8,898 nucleotides of DNA. Origin: Akkermansiaceae bacterium (lineage in GTDB: Bacteria; Verrucomicrobiota; Verrucomicrobiia; Verrucomicrobiales; Akkermansiaceae). The stretch's first letter is position 1, and every line of letters begins with the position of its first letter. Below are positions 1 through 6,665 of the stretch, piece after piece. The stretch spans positions 1 to 8,898 of the forward strand of contig JABHEX010000243.1 in assembly GCA_018676385.1 (NCBI GenBank), in the 5' to 3' direction. Position numbers and translations under genes: made by a program. Under the pieces are notes generated by a model. That model saw only the letters and a program-made list of their open reading frames with translations. It did not search any database and was not told where the DNA came from.

Positions 1-338
1 AAGCGGAAGACCTAGCTGCCGAATTAGATGGCACAGCCGTGCCATTCGACCAATGGGAAAATGTGCTGTCACGAGTGGATATAATCGTTTCCTCTACTGG
101 ATCCTCAGAGCCTGTTCTCAAGGCAGCTCAGATACAAGCAGTGAGACGAAAACGCAAATACCGCCCACTTTTCATCATAGATATAGCTGTGCCGCGTGAT
201 ATTGAGGCTGCCGTCAGCGAAATTGATGAAGTCTATCTTTACGATATCGATAAGCTGCAGCACCTTGCTGAGGAGGCTAAAGAGTCCCGTCAACATCAGG
301 TGCGTCTTTGTGAAAAAATTATCGAGCAAGAATTATGA
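1..338 (+). CDS. hemA: Glutamyl-tRNA reductase (GluTR), 3' part, without the usual C-terminal dimerisation domain
   Basis: This enzyme reduces glutamyl-tRNA(Glu) with NADPH to glutamate-1-semialdehyde, the first committed step of the C5 route to haem. The window opens inside the gene; the first full codon is at 3. The visible 111 residues are the end of the NADPH-binding domain. They include IIVSSTGSSEPV and the family-typical DIAVPRDIE block, followed by YLYDIDKLQ and the start of the long linker helix (EEAKESRQHQ). The protein then stops at KIIEQEL with TGA at 336-338. In the usual GluTR of about 420 residues, roughly 110 more residues follow as a dimerisation domain. That domain is absent here, and hemC begins in a 4-base overlap (335-338), so a simple frameshift is not the explanation. 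Identity is secure from the motifs; the effect on dimerisation is inference. Confidence 0.93.
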   Translation, partial: AEDLAAELDGTAVPFDQWENVLSRVDIIVSSTGSSEPVLKAAQIQAVRRKRKYRPLFIIDIAVPRDIEAAVSEIDEVYLYDIDKLQHLAEEAKESRQHQVRLCEKIIEQEL

Positions 339-1261
339 AACCACTTATTATCGGAACCCGAGGGAGTGCATTGGCTCTTGTGCAGGCAGAAATGACTGAA
401 AAGGCACTTGCTGAGGTATTTCCAGGCAGGCAGGTGATTCGCAAGGTCATCAAGACAACGGGTGACAGAAGGACAGATGTGCCGCTGTCACAGGTAGCGA
501 AATCTGAAGGGGTGTTAGATAAGGGGGTGTTCACGAAGGAGCTGGAAACTGCGTTGGAAAATGGTGAGATCGATCTGGCTGTTCATAGCATGAAGGATGT
601 GCCGACTGTGCTAGCACCGAACTTTGCCATCACGGGTGTATTAGAGCGTGCTCCTGTTAGGGATGTTTTGCTCAGTAAAACAGGGGGTGGCCTTACCGGA
701 CTCAAAGAGAATGCGGTGGTTGCCACGAGTAGTGTGCGCCGCCAGAGAGAGTTGCTCCACTTGCGGCCAGACCTCCAGCTTGTCGATATCCGTGGCAACG
801 TGCCCACGCGTATGAAAAAGCTCGCGGAGAACCCAGGGCTGGATGGCATCATGCTTGCCGAGGCTGGGCTTGTTAGGCTCGGGTATGATATTGATAGTGA
901 GCTGGTTGATGGGATTTTTGCCCATGCGCTTGAGCCAGATGTTTTTCTTCCCGCGGCAGGGCAGGGTATCGTTGGCTTTGAAACGCGAGTGGGTGATGAC
1001 AATGCCACCGCAGCCGCAATCGCGATTACGCACACGCTTTCCCTGATTCAGTGCCGTGCTGAACGAGAGTTCTTGCGATTGTTAGATGCTGGTTGCCATA
1101 CTCCAGTTGGTGTTCATACCGTAATAAATGGAGATTGTCTTTCGATGTCGGCTCGTGTGTTTAAAGAAGATGGTAATGACGCGCCGAAGGAAGCATCGTT
1201 CGAGGGTCTTGTTACTGAGCCGGAGCAAACGGCAGCGCAGCTCTATTCTCTGATTTTATGA
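335..1261 (+). CDS. hemC: Porphobilinogen deaminase (hydroxymethylbilane synthase)
   Basis: Cytosolic enzyme that joins four porphobilinogens into the linear tetrapyrrole hydroxymethylbilane, the substrate of HemD. At 308 residues it is close to the E. coli protein in length. Visible motifs are IGTRGSALALVQA (residues 6-18, substrate-binding Arg and Ser), HSMKDVPT (84-91, with catalytic Asp88 equivalent to E. coli Asp84), TSSVRRQRELL (131-141) and VDIRGNVPTRM (150-160, conserved substrate and cofactor arginines). The dipyrromethane cofactor attaches to Cys254 in DAGCHTPVG. The start ATG at 335 overlaps the hemA stop and puts the conserved N-terminal motif at the expected place. The stop overlaps the next start in the same way (1258-1261). 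Translational coupling through all three genes is likely. No key residue is missing. Confidence 0.97.
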   Translation: MKPLIIGTRGSALALVQAEMTEKALAEVFPGRQVIRKVIKTTGDRRTDVPLSQVAKSEGVLDKGVFTKELETALENGEIDLAVHSMKDVPTVLAPNFAITGVLERAPVRDVLLSKTGGGLTGLKENAVVATSSVRRQRELLHLRPDLQLVDIRGNVPTRMKKLAENPGLDGIMLAEAGLVRLGYDIDSELVDGIFAHALEPDVFLPAAGQGIVGFETRVGDDNATAAAIAITHTLSLIQCRAEREFLRLLDAGCHTPVGVHTVINGDCLSMSARVFKEDGNDAPKEASFEGLVTEPEQTAAQLYSLIL

Positions 1262-2763
1262 TGAGTGGTATCTGTTATCTTGTTGGTGCTGGACCGGGAG
1301 ATCCTGGATTGGTAACACTGAAGGCGCGTGATTGCATCTCGCAAGCAGATGTGCTGATTTATGATGCGTTAAGTAGTGCTGAACTTCTCACATGGGCGCC
1401 GGAGGGCTGCGAAAAAATTGACGTCGGTAAACGTGCGGCAAGCCACAAAATGCCGCAGGATAAAATTAACGAGCTGCTGGTAGCAAAAACTCGCGAAGCT
1501 AAAACAGTGGTTAGGCTCAAAGGTGGGGACCCGATGATTTTTGGACGAGGAGGTGAGGAAGCTGCCGCTTTGGCTGAGGCGGGGATGGAGTTTGAAATCG
1601 TCCCGGGAATATCATCCGCACTAGCTGGCCCTGTGTATGCGGGTATTCCACTCACACACCGCGATTATGGGTCCACCCTGACGATTTTTTCCGGTCACGA
1701 AGCAGATGACAAAGCGGAAGCTACGCTTGATTTCCAGGCACTCGCAAAAGCACCGGGAACCAAGGTGTTTCTTATGGGGGTAGCGAGATTAGGATATAAC
1801 TGTGAAAAACTCATTGCGCATGGTGCTGATCCAGCTACGCCTATCGCACTGACGCGATGGGCGACGACGGGGAGACAGCGCACTATCACGGGAACGTTAG
1901 AAACTATTGCAGATATCGCGCTGCAGGAAAATTTTAAGGCCCCAGCTGTGGGCGTCATAGGAAACATAATCAAAGAAATGAAAAAAATACACTGGTATGA
2001 AGATCGTCCGTTGCAGGGAAAACGTATTGTAGTTACACGTAGCCAAGAGCAAGCACCTGAACTTGTTAGGAAGCTGTCTGACCTTGGCGCAGACGTAATA
2101 GAACTACCCGTATTGAAAATTTGTGATCCTGTGAACAAGATGGAGTTTGCAGAAGGTGTTGCAAATGTTCACACCTACGATTGGTTAGTTTTCAGTAGTA
2201 CTAATGGTGTGCGCCGTTTTTTCGATGCTTTTTTTGCCACGTATAAGGATGCTCGTAGTATTGGTGGGGTGCGTATTGCTGCTGTGGGTCCTGGCACCAA
2301 AAAAGCCATTGAGGACTACCGTTTCGCCGTTGACCTTGTGCCAGAACGCCATATCGCTGAGGGTTTGTTAGATTCATTTAGAAATGACTTTGATGTCGAC
2401 AGCCAAACCATCTTGTGGGTGCGGCCTGAGAATGCGCGTTCGATTTTGTCGGATGGATTGACTGAGATGAGAGCCATTGTTGATGAGTGTATCGCTTATC
2501 GCATTGAGTCAGAAGTAGAGGACCCGACGGGTGCGGCCGCCCGTTTCTCCGATAAAGGAGCTGATATAGTTACATTTACTAGTTCATCCACTGCACAGTA
2601 TTTTCACGCTCTTAAATTACCTTGGCCGGATGAGTGTAAGGCGGCTAGTATCGGTCCAATTACCACGGCTAAACTAAATGAGCTTGGAGAGCAGAAAGTC
2701 ATCCAAGCGGAAACACATAGTATAGATGGATTGGTGGAAGCGATTGTGAGTGAGCTAGTGTAA
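1258..2763 (+). CDS. cobA-hemD: Fused uroporphyrinogen-III C-methyltransferase (CobA) and uroporphyrinogen-III synthase (HemD)
   Basis: Bifunctional enzyme of 501 residues. The N-terminal half (about 1-245) is a SAM-dependent uroporphyrinogen-III methyltransferase that makes precorrin-2 for siroheme and cobalamin. It shows YLVGAGPGDPGL (7-18), VVRLKGGDPMIFGRGGEE (84-101), VPGISSALAGPVYAGIPLTHR (115-135) and FLMGV (171-175). The C-terminal half (about 252-501) is uroporphyrinogen-III synthase, which cyclises hydroxymethylbilane with inversion of ring D. It shows GKRIVVTRSQEQA (254-266), DWLVFSSTNGVRRFF (308-322), AAVGPGTKKA (341-350), WVRPENARSIL (387-397) and TFTSSSTAQYF (439-449). The linker WYEDRPLQGKRI is typical of CobA-HemD fusions. 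A second ATG directly follows the first (1261), so the start may be one codon later. The fusion puts the haem step and the precorrin-2 branch step on one chain directly after hemC. Confidence 0.96.
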   Translation: MMSGICYLVGAGPGDPGLVTLKARDCISQADVLIYDALSSAELLTWAPEGCEKIDVGKRAASHKMPQDKINELLVAKTREAKTVVRLKGGDPMIFGRGGEEAAALAEAGMEFEIVPGISSALAGPVYAGIPLTHRDYGSTLTIFSGHEADDKAEATLDFQALAKAPGTKVFLMGVARLGYNCEKLIAHGADPATPIALTRWATTGRQRTITGTLETIADIALQENFKAPAVGVIGNIIKEMKKIHWYEDRPLQGKRIVVTRSQEQAPELVRKLSDLGADVIELPVLKICDPVNKMEFAEGVANVHTYDWLVFSSTNGVRRFFDAFFATYKDARSIGGVRIAAVGPGTKKAIEDYRFAVDLVPERHIAEGLLDSFRNDFDVDSQTILWVRPENARSILSDGLTEMRAIVDECIAYRIESEVEDPTGAAARFSDKGADIVTFTSSSTAQYFHALKLPWPDECKAASIGPITTAKLNELGEQKVIQAETHSIDGLVEAIVSELV

Positions 2764-2826
2764 CAGGCAATTTTACTTGTGCCCCCCCGTATCTAGCTGG
2801 CAGTGTGTATTGAAATCATTGATGCT

Positions 2827-4557
2827 ATGAAATCCCACCCACCTGTTTTGTTGTTTCTTCGTTTTTTTCTATTGCCTCTATTTTTGGTCTCAACTGCTCG
2901 GGCTGGTGATACAACGATGGCTCAAAAAATTGATGGCTGGCTTGAGCCGATTGCTAAAGCGGCAGATAGTGCAGTTTTTTACTCTCTCAAGGTTGGAGGG
3001 CAGAGTTTACCAATTATTTTATTAATTCTGGGTGGCACGGCGATATTTCTCACAATTTACTTTAAGTTTATTAACATCACCTCTGTGGGGCTGGCAGTGC
3101 GTACCGCTCGTGGCAAGTATACGGATCCTGATGCTCCTGGGCAGATTACCCATTTTCAGGCATTAACGGCGGCACTTTCAGCGACCGTGGGCCTCGGCAA
3201 TATTGCTGGCGTGGCAGTGGCGATCAGCATGGGTGGTCCAGGTGCCACATTCTGGATGGTTCTCATGGGGTTGTGTGGCATGACTACTAAGTTTTGTGAG
3301 TGTACGCTCGGCGTGAAATACCGTAAGATTGATGAGAACGGCAAGGTGAGTGGTGGTGCAATGTATTACTTGAGTCGTGGACTGAAAGATAAGGGTTTGG
3401 GTGGTGTTGGTGCAGTGTTAGCAACTTTCTTTGCTGTGATGTGTATTGGTGGGGCTTTGGGTGCAGGAAATATGTTTCAGGTGAATCAAGCTACCGACCA
3501 AGTAGTCAGTTCATTTGGGGTTTTTGACGGCGAAGGCGAGAAGATCTGGTTTGGTGTGATCCTTGCTGTGGCAGTCGGTCTAGTCATCATCGGAGGGATT
3601 GTAGTCATAGCTCGTGTGACTTCGTTTCTGGTTCCCTTTATGTGTGGGATTTATTTAATTGTGGCTTTGATAATCATTGCCACAAACCTCGACCAGGTTG
3701 GAAGTGCATTGCAGATGATTATACAAGGGGCATTCACTCCAATGGCTGTGGGAGGTGGAATTGTAGGTGTGCTAATTCAAGGAATTAAACGTGCGGCATT
3801 TTCTAATGAGGCAGGTGTCGGGTCTGCTCCCATTGCTCACTCAGCGGTGAAAACTCGAAAGCCTGCAAGTGAAGGTCTTGTTGCATTGCTAGAGCCTTTT
3901 ACAGACACAGTGATTGTCTGTACCATGACGGCATTGGTGCTCGTGATTACTGGAGTGTGGAAAGTAGATGCCGTGGTCGAGAAAGATGAAATTTCGCTCT
4001 ACAAGACGAAAGCAATGGTCGAAATAGTAGGCTCTGTCACTCAGGGGGATGAACTTCGAATCATTAGCAAGGAGAAGAAAGATGAAGACAAGAAGTTGGG
4101 TGAGCGAGGTCAAGTTTGGATTAAAGACTTAGACAATGGTGAAATGGAAACCGCTTGGATCAATTATGAGGGGCTCGTCAAGATTGAGGGTGTCACCAAA
4201 ACCTCTCGCGCCTTTGGTCAGAAATTTAAATCTTTTCCCAAGATTCTTGCGATTGCGGTGTTGCTCTTTGCCTTTTCTACGATGATTTCATGGTCGTATT
4301 ACGGTGAGCAAGCGGTAATTTATTTGTGTGGAGGTCATAAGCCAGTGGTGGTCTTAGCCTATAAAATCATTTTTTGTTGTGTGGTTGTTGTGGGTGCTGT
4401 GTCCTCATTGGGTAATGTGGTGATGTTGTCTGACGCCATGATTTTTGCCATGGTAATACCTAATATGGTGGGGCTTTATTTATTACTTCCCGTGGTAAAT
4501 AAGGAGCTGGCTAACTTTCGGCAGCATGTGTCTGACATCGAGAAATCCAACAAATAA
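2827..4557 (+). CDS. Sodium:alanine/glycine symporter (AGCS family) with signal peptide and an SH3-like insert
   Basis: Inner-membrane, sodium-coupled amino-acid transporter of the AGCS family; the substrate is probably alanine or glycine. From ATG 2827 it has 576 residues. Family marks (numbered from this start) are QALTAALSATVGLGNIAGVA (111-130), the KFCECTLGVKYR block (155-166) and AFSNEAGVGSAPIAHSAVKT (324-343). The C-terminal helices include AFSTMISWSYYGEQ (482-495). The N-terminus reads as a signal peptide: FLRFFLLPLFLV and then ARA-GD, a plausible signal peptidase I site. This would leave the mature N-terminus outside, which fits the AGCS fold. Residues about 379-470 are an insert absent from ordinary members of about 450-500 residues (separate entry). 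An upstream in-frame GTG at 2803 would add eight residues before the signal peptide; ATG 2827 is preferred for that reason, although neither start has a strong ribosome site. The gene lies 63 bases after cobA-hemD. Confidence 0.93.
   Translation: MKSHPPVLLFLRFFLLPLFLVSTARAGDTTMAQKIDGWLEPIAKAADSAVFYSLKVGGQSLPIILLILGGTAIFLTIYFKFINITSVGLAVRTARGKYTDPDAPGQITHFQALTAALSATVGLGNIAGVAVAISMGGPGATFWMVLMGLCGMTTKFCECTLGVKYRKIDENGKVSGGAMYYLSRGLKDKGLGGVGAVLATFFAVMCIGGALGAGNMFQVNQATDQVVSSFGVFDGEGEKIWFGVILAVAVGLVIIGGIVVIARVTSFLVPFMCGIYLIVALIIIATNLDQVGSALQMIIQGAFTPMAVGGGIVGVLIQGIKRAAFSNEAGVGSAPIAHSAVKTRKPASEGLVALLEPFTDTVIVCTMTALVLVITGVWKVDAVVEKDEISLYKTKAMVEIVGSVTQGDELRIISKEKKDEDKKLGERGQVWIKDLDNGEMETAWINYEGLVKIEGVTKTSRAFGQKFKSFPKILAIAVLLFAFSTMISWSYYGEQAVIYLCGGHKPVVVLAYKIIFCCVVVVGAVSSLGNVVMLSDAMIFAMVIPNMVGLYLLLPVVNKELANFRQHVSDIEKSNK
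3961..4236 (+). other. Inserted SH3-like segment in the AGCS symporter
   Basis: This stretch encodes about 92 residues lying between the helix ending in LVLVITGVW and the helix beginning SFPKILAIAVLLF. In ordinary AGCS proteins only a short loop joins these helices. The inserted sequence is hydrophilic and rich in Lys and Glu. Its core (about 3991-4188) has the beat of a bacterial SH3 domain: AMVEIVGSVTQGDELRIIS, a charged turn (KEKKDEDKK), VWIKDLDNGE, then AWINYEGLVKI. By analogy with the LeuT fold, the loop before core helix 8 is extracellular loop 4, so the domain would face the periplasm. Seen: the extra residues and the pattern. Inferred: the fold, the location, and any role as a gate or wall-contact module. 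Confidence 0.6.
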
Positions 4558-4560
4558 TTC

Positions 4561-5616
4561 ATGTCTCATACCCTGAACTTCCGCCGTGCCGGCGTATCGA
4601 CGCTTTCGCTCGCCCGGGTGGGGAATCCGCTGCGTTCCGAGCCGCTGCATACCTCTAAAGAGCTATGCCGATTTTCCAAAGAGGACGCTGCTGTGCTCAC
4701 ACCCTCTTTTCTGAAGCCGTTTAAAAACCTCGAGGCAAAGCAGTTTGTGCATCACTCATCATTAGATTTGAACGAGGTTTACCGCTACACGAAAACGATT
4801 TTTAAGGAGCCCGACCACTTGCTTGATCACGGACGCAAGATCGCTCGCCATCTTTACAACAAGTCCAAACACCCGAATATTAAGCTGGGTGACCTCTGTA
4901 TTGCACTGGTGACCGATTTATTAGTCGATGGCGAGCCGCGGCAGGCACTAAGCGTTATAAAATCCGAGAGCAAAGTGCCATTTCTTGAAGTAGCGGACAC
5001 CGATGGAAACCTTGAACTCATAGCGCACCAAGGGATTTCTCCTGATAAGATAGACAAAGGCTGTCTGATCATCGAGCAGGATGCTGAAAATGGTTTCCTT
5101 GTTTACACATTCGATAAGAGCAGCAGTGGCACCCATTTCTGGATGCGTGATTTTCTTGGTGTGAAGTTTCGCAGGAATAACGATTACATGACGCGCCGCT
5201 ACGCCGACATGTGTGTGTCGTTTGCCAAAGAAGGGCTGCCGGAGGAGGTCGGGGCTGAGGAGCGCACCCGTATCGCAGGGCAGGCGATGGGGTATTTTGA
5301 AGATCGTGACGAGTTCGATCTGAAGCATTTCCGCCAGGAAGCACTCAAGGAGCCTGATGTGATTGAGAAATTTGATCAGTATCGCGAAAAGCAGGATGAT
5401 GAAGATGGTGGGGCACTTGAAGACAACTTCGTCATTGCCAAAAAAGAAGCCCGTAAGGCCGCCAACCGTTTCCGCAGTACGATGAAATTGGATTGTGGGG
5501 TGAATATAAGTTTTGGTCCATCATTCAGCGATGAGGGTGAGAATGCCTTTGAGCGTGGATTTGATGACGAAACGGGCAGAAAGTTTGTCAAAATCTATTA
5601 TGGAGAAGAGCTCTGA
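4561..5616 (+). CDS. 37-kDa nucleoid-associated protein (NA37 / NdpA-YejK family)
   Basis: Member of the nucleoid-associated protein family (PF04245, E. coli YejK/NdpA). YejK itself is a nucleoid protein reported to interact with topoisomerases; the role of this divergent branch is not clear. At 351 residues it has family length. Recognisable parts are IKLGDLCIALVTDLLVDGE (107-125), LSVIKSESKVPFLEV (130-144), DKGCLIIEQD (165-174), HFWMRDFLGVKFRRNNDYMT (192-211) and the C-terminal GRKFVKIYYGEEL (339-351). This arrangement is closer to Bacteroidota-type members than to the E. coli protein. It starts 3 bases after the symporter stop, so co-transcription is likely, although no functional link is obvious. 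GC rises from about 42% in the last 100 bases of the symporter to about 62% in the first 100 bases of this gene (hand count over 4441-4540 and 4561-4660). Confidence 0.88.
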   Translation: MSHTLNFRRAGVSTLSLARVGNPLRSEPLHTSKELCRFSKEDAAVLTPSFLKPFKNLEAKQFVHHSSLDLNEVYRYTKTIFKEPDHLLDHGRKIARHLYNKSKHPNIKLGDLCIALVTDLLVDGEPRQALSVIKSESKVPFLEVADTDGNLELIAHQGISPDKIDKGCLIIEQDAENGFLVYTFDKSSSGTHFWMRDFLGVKFRRNNDYMTRRYADMCVSFAKEGLPEEVGAEERTRIAGQAMGYFEDRDEFDLKHFRQEALKEPDVIEKFDQYREKQDDEDGGALEDNFVIAKKEARKAANRFRSTMKLDCGVNISFGPSFSDEGENAFERGFDDETGRKFVKIYYGEEL

Positions 5617-5715
5617 AGTTTTAATCGATGTCTTTTTGATTATTTGGCTCACATGGGGTTTGGGTCATTATGATTTACTGTATGATCACAAGATCATTAG
5701 CTGAGGGTCGGGTGT

Positions 5716-5745
5716 TTGACAAAAAATTGCTGGTCAAGTTATGGA
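5716..5745 (+). promoter_or_regulatory. Candidate sigma-70-type promoter for the first M15/DUF882 gene
   Basis: TTGACA at 5716-5721 is a perfect -35 match. It is followed, after 18 bases, by TATGGA (5740-5745), a weak -10. A start of transcription near 5752 would give a leader of about 90 bases before ATG 5844. The strong -35 inside the frame upstream of 5844 argues against the longer versions of the gene starting at 5670 or 5748. Confidence 0.35.
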
Positions 5746-5773
5746 GGATGCGGCAACATATATCTGTCATGGG

Positions 5774-5790
5774 GGAGGGGAAAAATGTAA
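5774..5790 (+). promoter_or_regulatory. Strong Shine-Dalgarno followed by an ATG-TAA start-stop
   Basis: GGAGG at 5774-5778, within a G-rich run (5771-5780), sits 6 bases before ATG at 5785-5787, which is followed at once by TAA (5788-5790). The ATG is out of frame with the downstream gene. The site and spacing look ideal for translation initiation, yet no peptide would be made. It may hold a ribosome on the leader, or it may be chance. Seen directly; any function is inference. Confidence 0.35.
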
Positions 5791-5800
5791 GGCAACACCA

Positions 5801-5843
5801 AGTGAAAAAAAACATTATCGATTCGTTCGATAATGGAATCACT
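5801..5843 (+). promoter_or_regulatory. Hairpin immediately before the start codon of the first M15/DUF882 gene
   Basis: CATTATCGA (5813-5821) and TCGATAATG (5827-5835) form a perfect 9-bp inverted repeat around the loop TTCGT. AGTG (5801-5804) and CACT (5840-5843) can extend it as an outer 4-bp stem across an A-rich internal loop. The structure ends at the base before ATG 5844 and includes the only weak ribosome site (GGA, 5835-5837). It could therefore mask initiation in RNA, or act as an operator in DNA. No T-run follows, so it is not a terminator. Confidence 0.5.
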
Positions 5844-6479
5844 ATGCCTGATCCGGTTGCTCCATTCCTTGTTGGTGGAGGCATTCCTGAGTGTTTAAAG
5901 CCCGCAACGCGCCGGAATTTCCTCGCTGTAACGAGCCTCACCACGGCAGGTGTGATCATTGGTTCCCCTCGATCTGAGGCTGCCTTTTTTGGACTGATTG
6001 ATGATAAACCAGTTCCAGGTATTCCCCACGCTTGGGTGCAAGCTAAAGGGTCGGATGTTTTACGCTATGCCAAGTTTATCCAGAAGCTGAACTTACGTAA
6101 CATCACGCCGCGGATGGTAATTGCCCCTCATTTTAAATCACGTGGTATTGTTAAAAACAGCCTTCCACCTAAAGCCTATTGGGAAAAAATGGCTCCGACT
6201 CTGAGGGTAATCGACAAAATGGTTACCCGTATTGGTGCTCCTCTGATGGAAATAACCTCGGCCTATCGTAACCCGCGCTATAATCGGGCTGTTCGTGGTA
6301 AGATTCATTCCTACCACATGCAAAATATGGCATGTGATATCAAGTTTCGTGGTATTTCGCCCTACCATGTTGCATACGTTGCTAGGCAGTTACGTACTCA
6401 GGGGCATTACAAAGGTGGTATTGGCAAATATTCTGGATTCGTACACCTCGACACTCGTGGTACGAATGTTGACTGGTAG
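5844..6479 (+). CDS. Tat-exported zinc peptidase, M15/DUF882 (MepK/YcbK-like), copy 1
   Basis: Probable periplasmic murein endopeptidase or DD-peptidase. The E. coli relative MepK (YcbK) is itself a Tat substrate that cuts peptidoglycan cross-links. From ATG 5844 it has 211 residues. The twin-arginine signal is TRRNFLAVTSLTTAGVIIG, with Arg at 23-24 and a likely cut near SEA-AFF. The catalytic domain ends with SAYRNPRYN, then His158 and Asp165 (SYHMQNMACD), GGIGKYSGF, and His201/Asp203 (VHLDTRG), the expected zinc-site pattern H-x6-D...H-x-D. The Gly of the E. coli HTKGQAMD motif is Asn here. The frame is open back to 5670, with other ATGs at 5748 and 5769. The 5844 start was chosen because it gives a normal Tat n-region and lies below a -35 box and a hairpin. 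A paralogue follows directly; by hand alignment the mature domains are about 60% identical. Confidence 0.85.
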   Translation: MPDPVAPFLVGGGIPECLKPATRRNFLAVTSLTTAGVIIGSPRSEAAFFGLIDDKPVPGIPHAWVQAKGSDVLRYAKFIQKLNLRNITPRMVIAPHFKSRGIVKNSLPPKAYWEKMAPTLRVIDKMVTRIGAPLMEITSAYRNPRYNRAVRGKIHSYHMQNMACDIKFRGISPYHVAYVARQLRTQGHYKGGIGKYSGFVHLDTRGTNVDW

Positions 6480-6537
6480 TAGGCATCCAGCAGTCTAGTT
6501 TGTTGACCCGTTCTTCTGCTCAATCAGGGTCACGTTG

Positions 6538-6565
6538 TTGTTTGAATCTTCCCATTGAGGATAAT
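6538..6565 (+). promoter_or_regulatory. Candidate promoter for the second M15/DUF882 gene
   Basis: TTGTTT (6538-6543) and GATAAT (6560-6565) are separated by 16 bases. The -10 matches consensus in five of six positions and the -35 in three. They lie in the 186-base AT-rich gap between the two paralogues and would give a leader of about 90 bases before ATG 6666, similar in length to that of copy 1. Confidence 0.3.
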
Positions 6566-6584
6566 GTGGTTGTTTAGAATGTTT

Positions 6585-6603
6585 AAGTTATCTTAACTTT
6601 TTT
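6585..6603 (+). repeat. Short AT-rich inverted repeat with T-run
   Basis: AAGTTA (6585-6590) and TAACTT (6594-6599) pair around the loop TCT and run into six T residues (6598-6603). The stem has only one G-C pair, so it is weak as a terminator. It lies downstream of the candidate promoter for copy 2 and could be a leader or operator element. It may also be chance in AT-rich DNA. Confidence 0.25.
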
Positions 6604-6665
6604 AATTGTGAATGATCTTTCCTTATGTTTATTGGGATTATCTTATTTATGTGAGTGTATTTTTT

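Noticed and set aside
583..1035. Long - strand open frames over hemC and the hem genes.
   Set aside because: They lie wholly inside strongly conserved genes on the other strand and their products show no recognisable motifs.
335..1261. Possible frameshift hiding the rest of hemA in another frame over hemC.
   Set aside because: The hemC frame is complete and fully conserved from its first residues. The other + frames over this region show no GluTR dimerisation-domain sequence.
2782..2788. Run of seven C residues upstream of the symporter as a phase-variation tract.
   Set aside because: It is short, lies outside any coding frame and is not spaced like a promoter spacer; there is no support beyond the run itself.
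5682..5697. ATGATC-ACAA-GATCAT inverted repeat as a terminator after the NA37 gene.
   Set aside because: It is a short AT-rich stem with no T-run, so chance is as likely.
5670..5843. Longer start for the first peptidase gene (ATG 5670, 5748 or 5769).
   Set aside because: The extra residues are low-complexity and basic, do not match the paralogue, and would give an unusually long Tat n-region. A -35 box and a hairpin lie within them.
6504..6532. TGACCC...GGGTCA inverted repeat after the first peptidase gene as a terminator.
   Set aside because: The stem is only 6 bp with a 17-base loop and no T-run follows.
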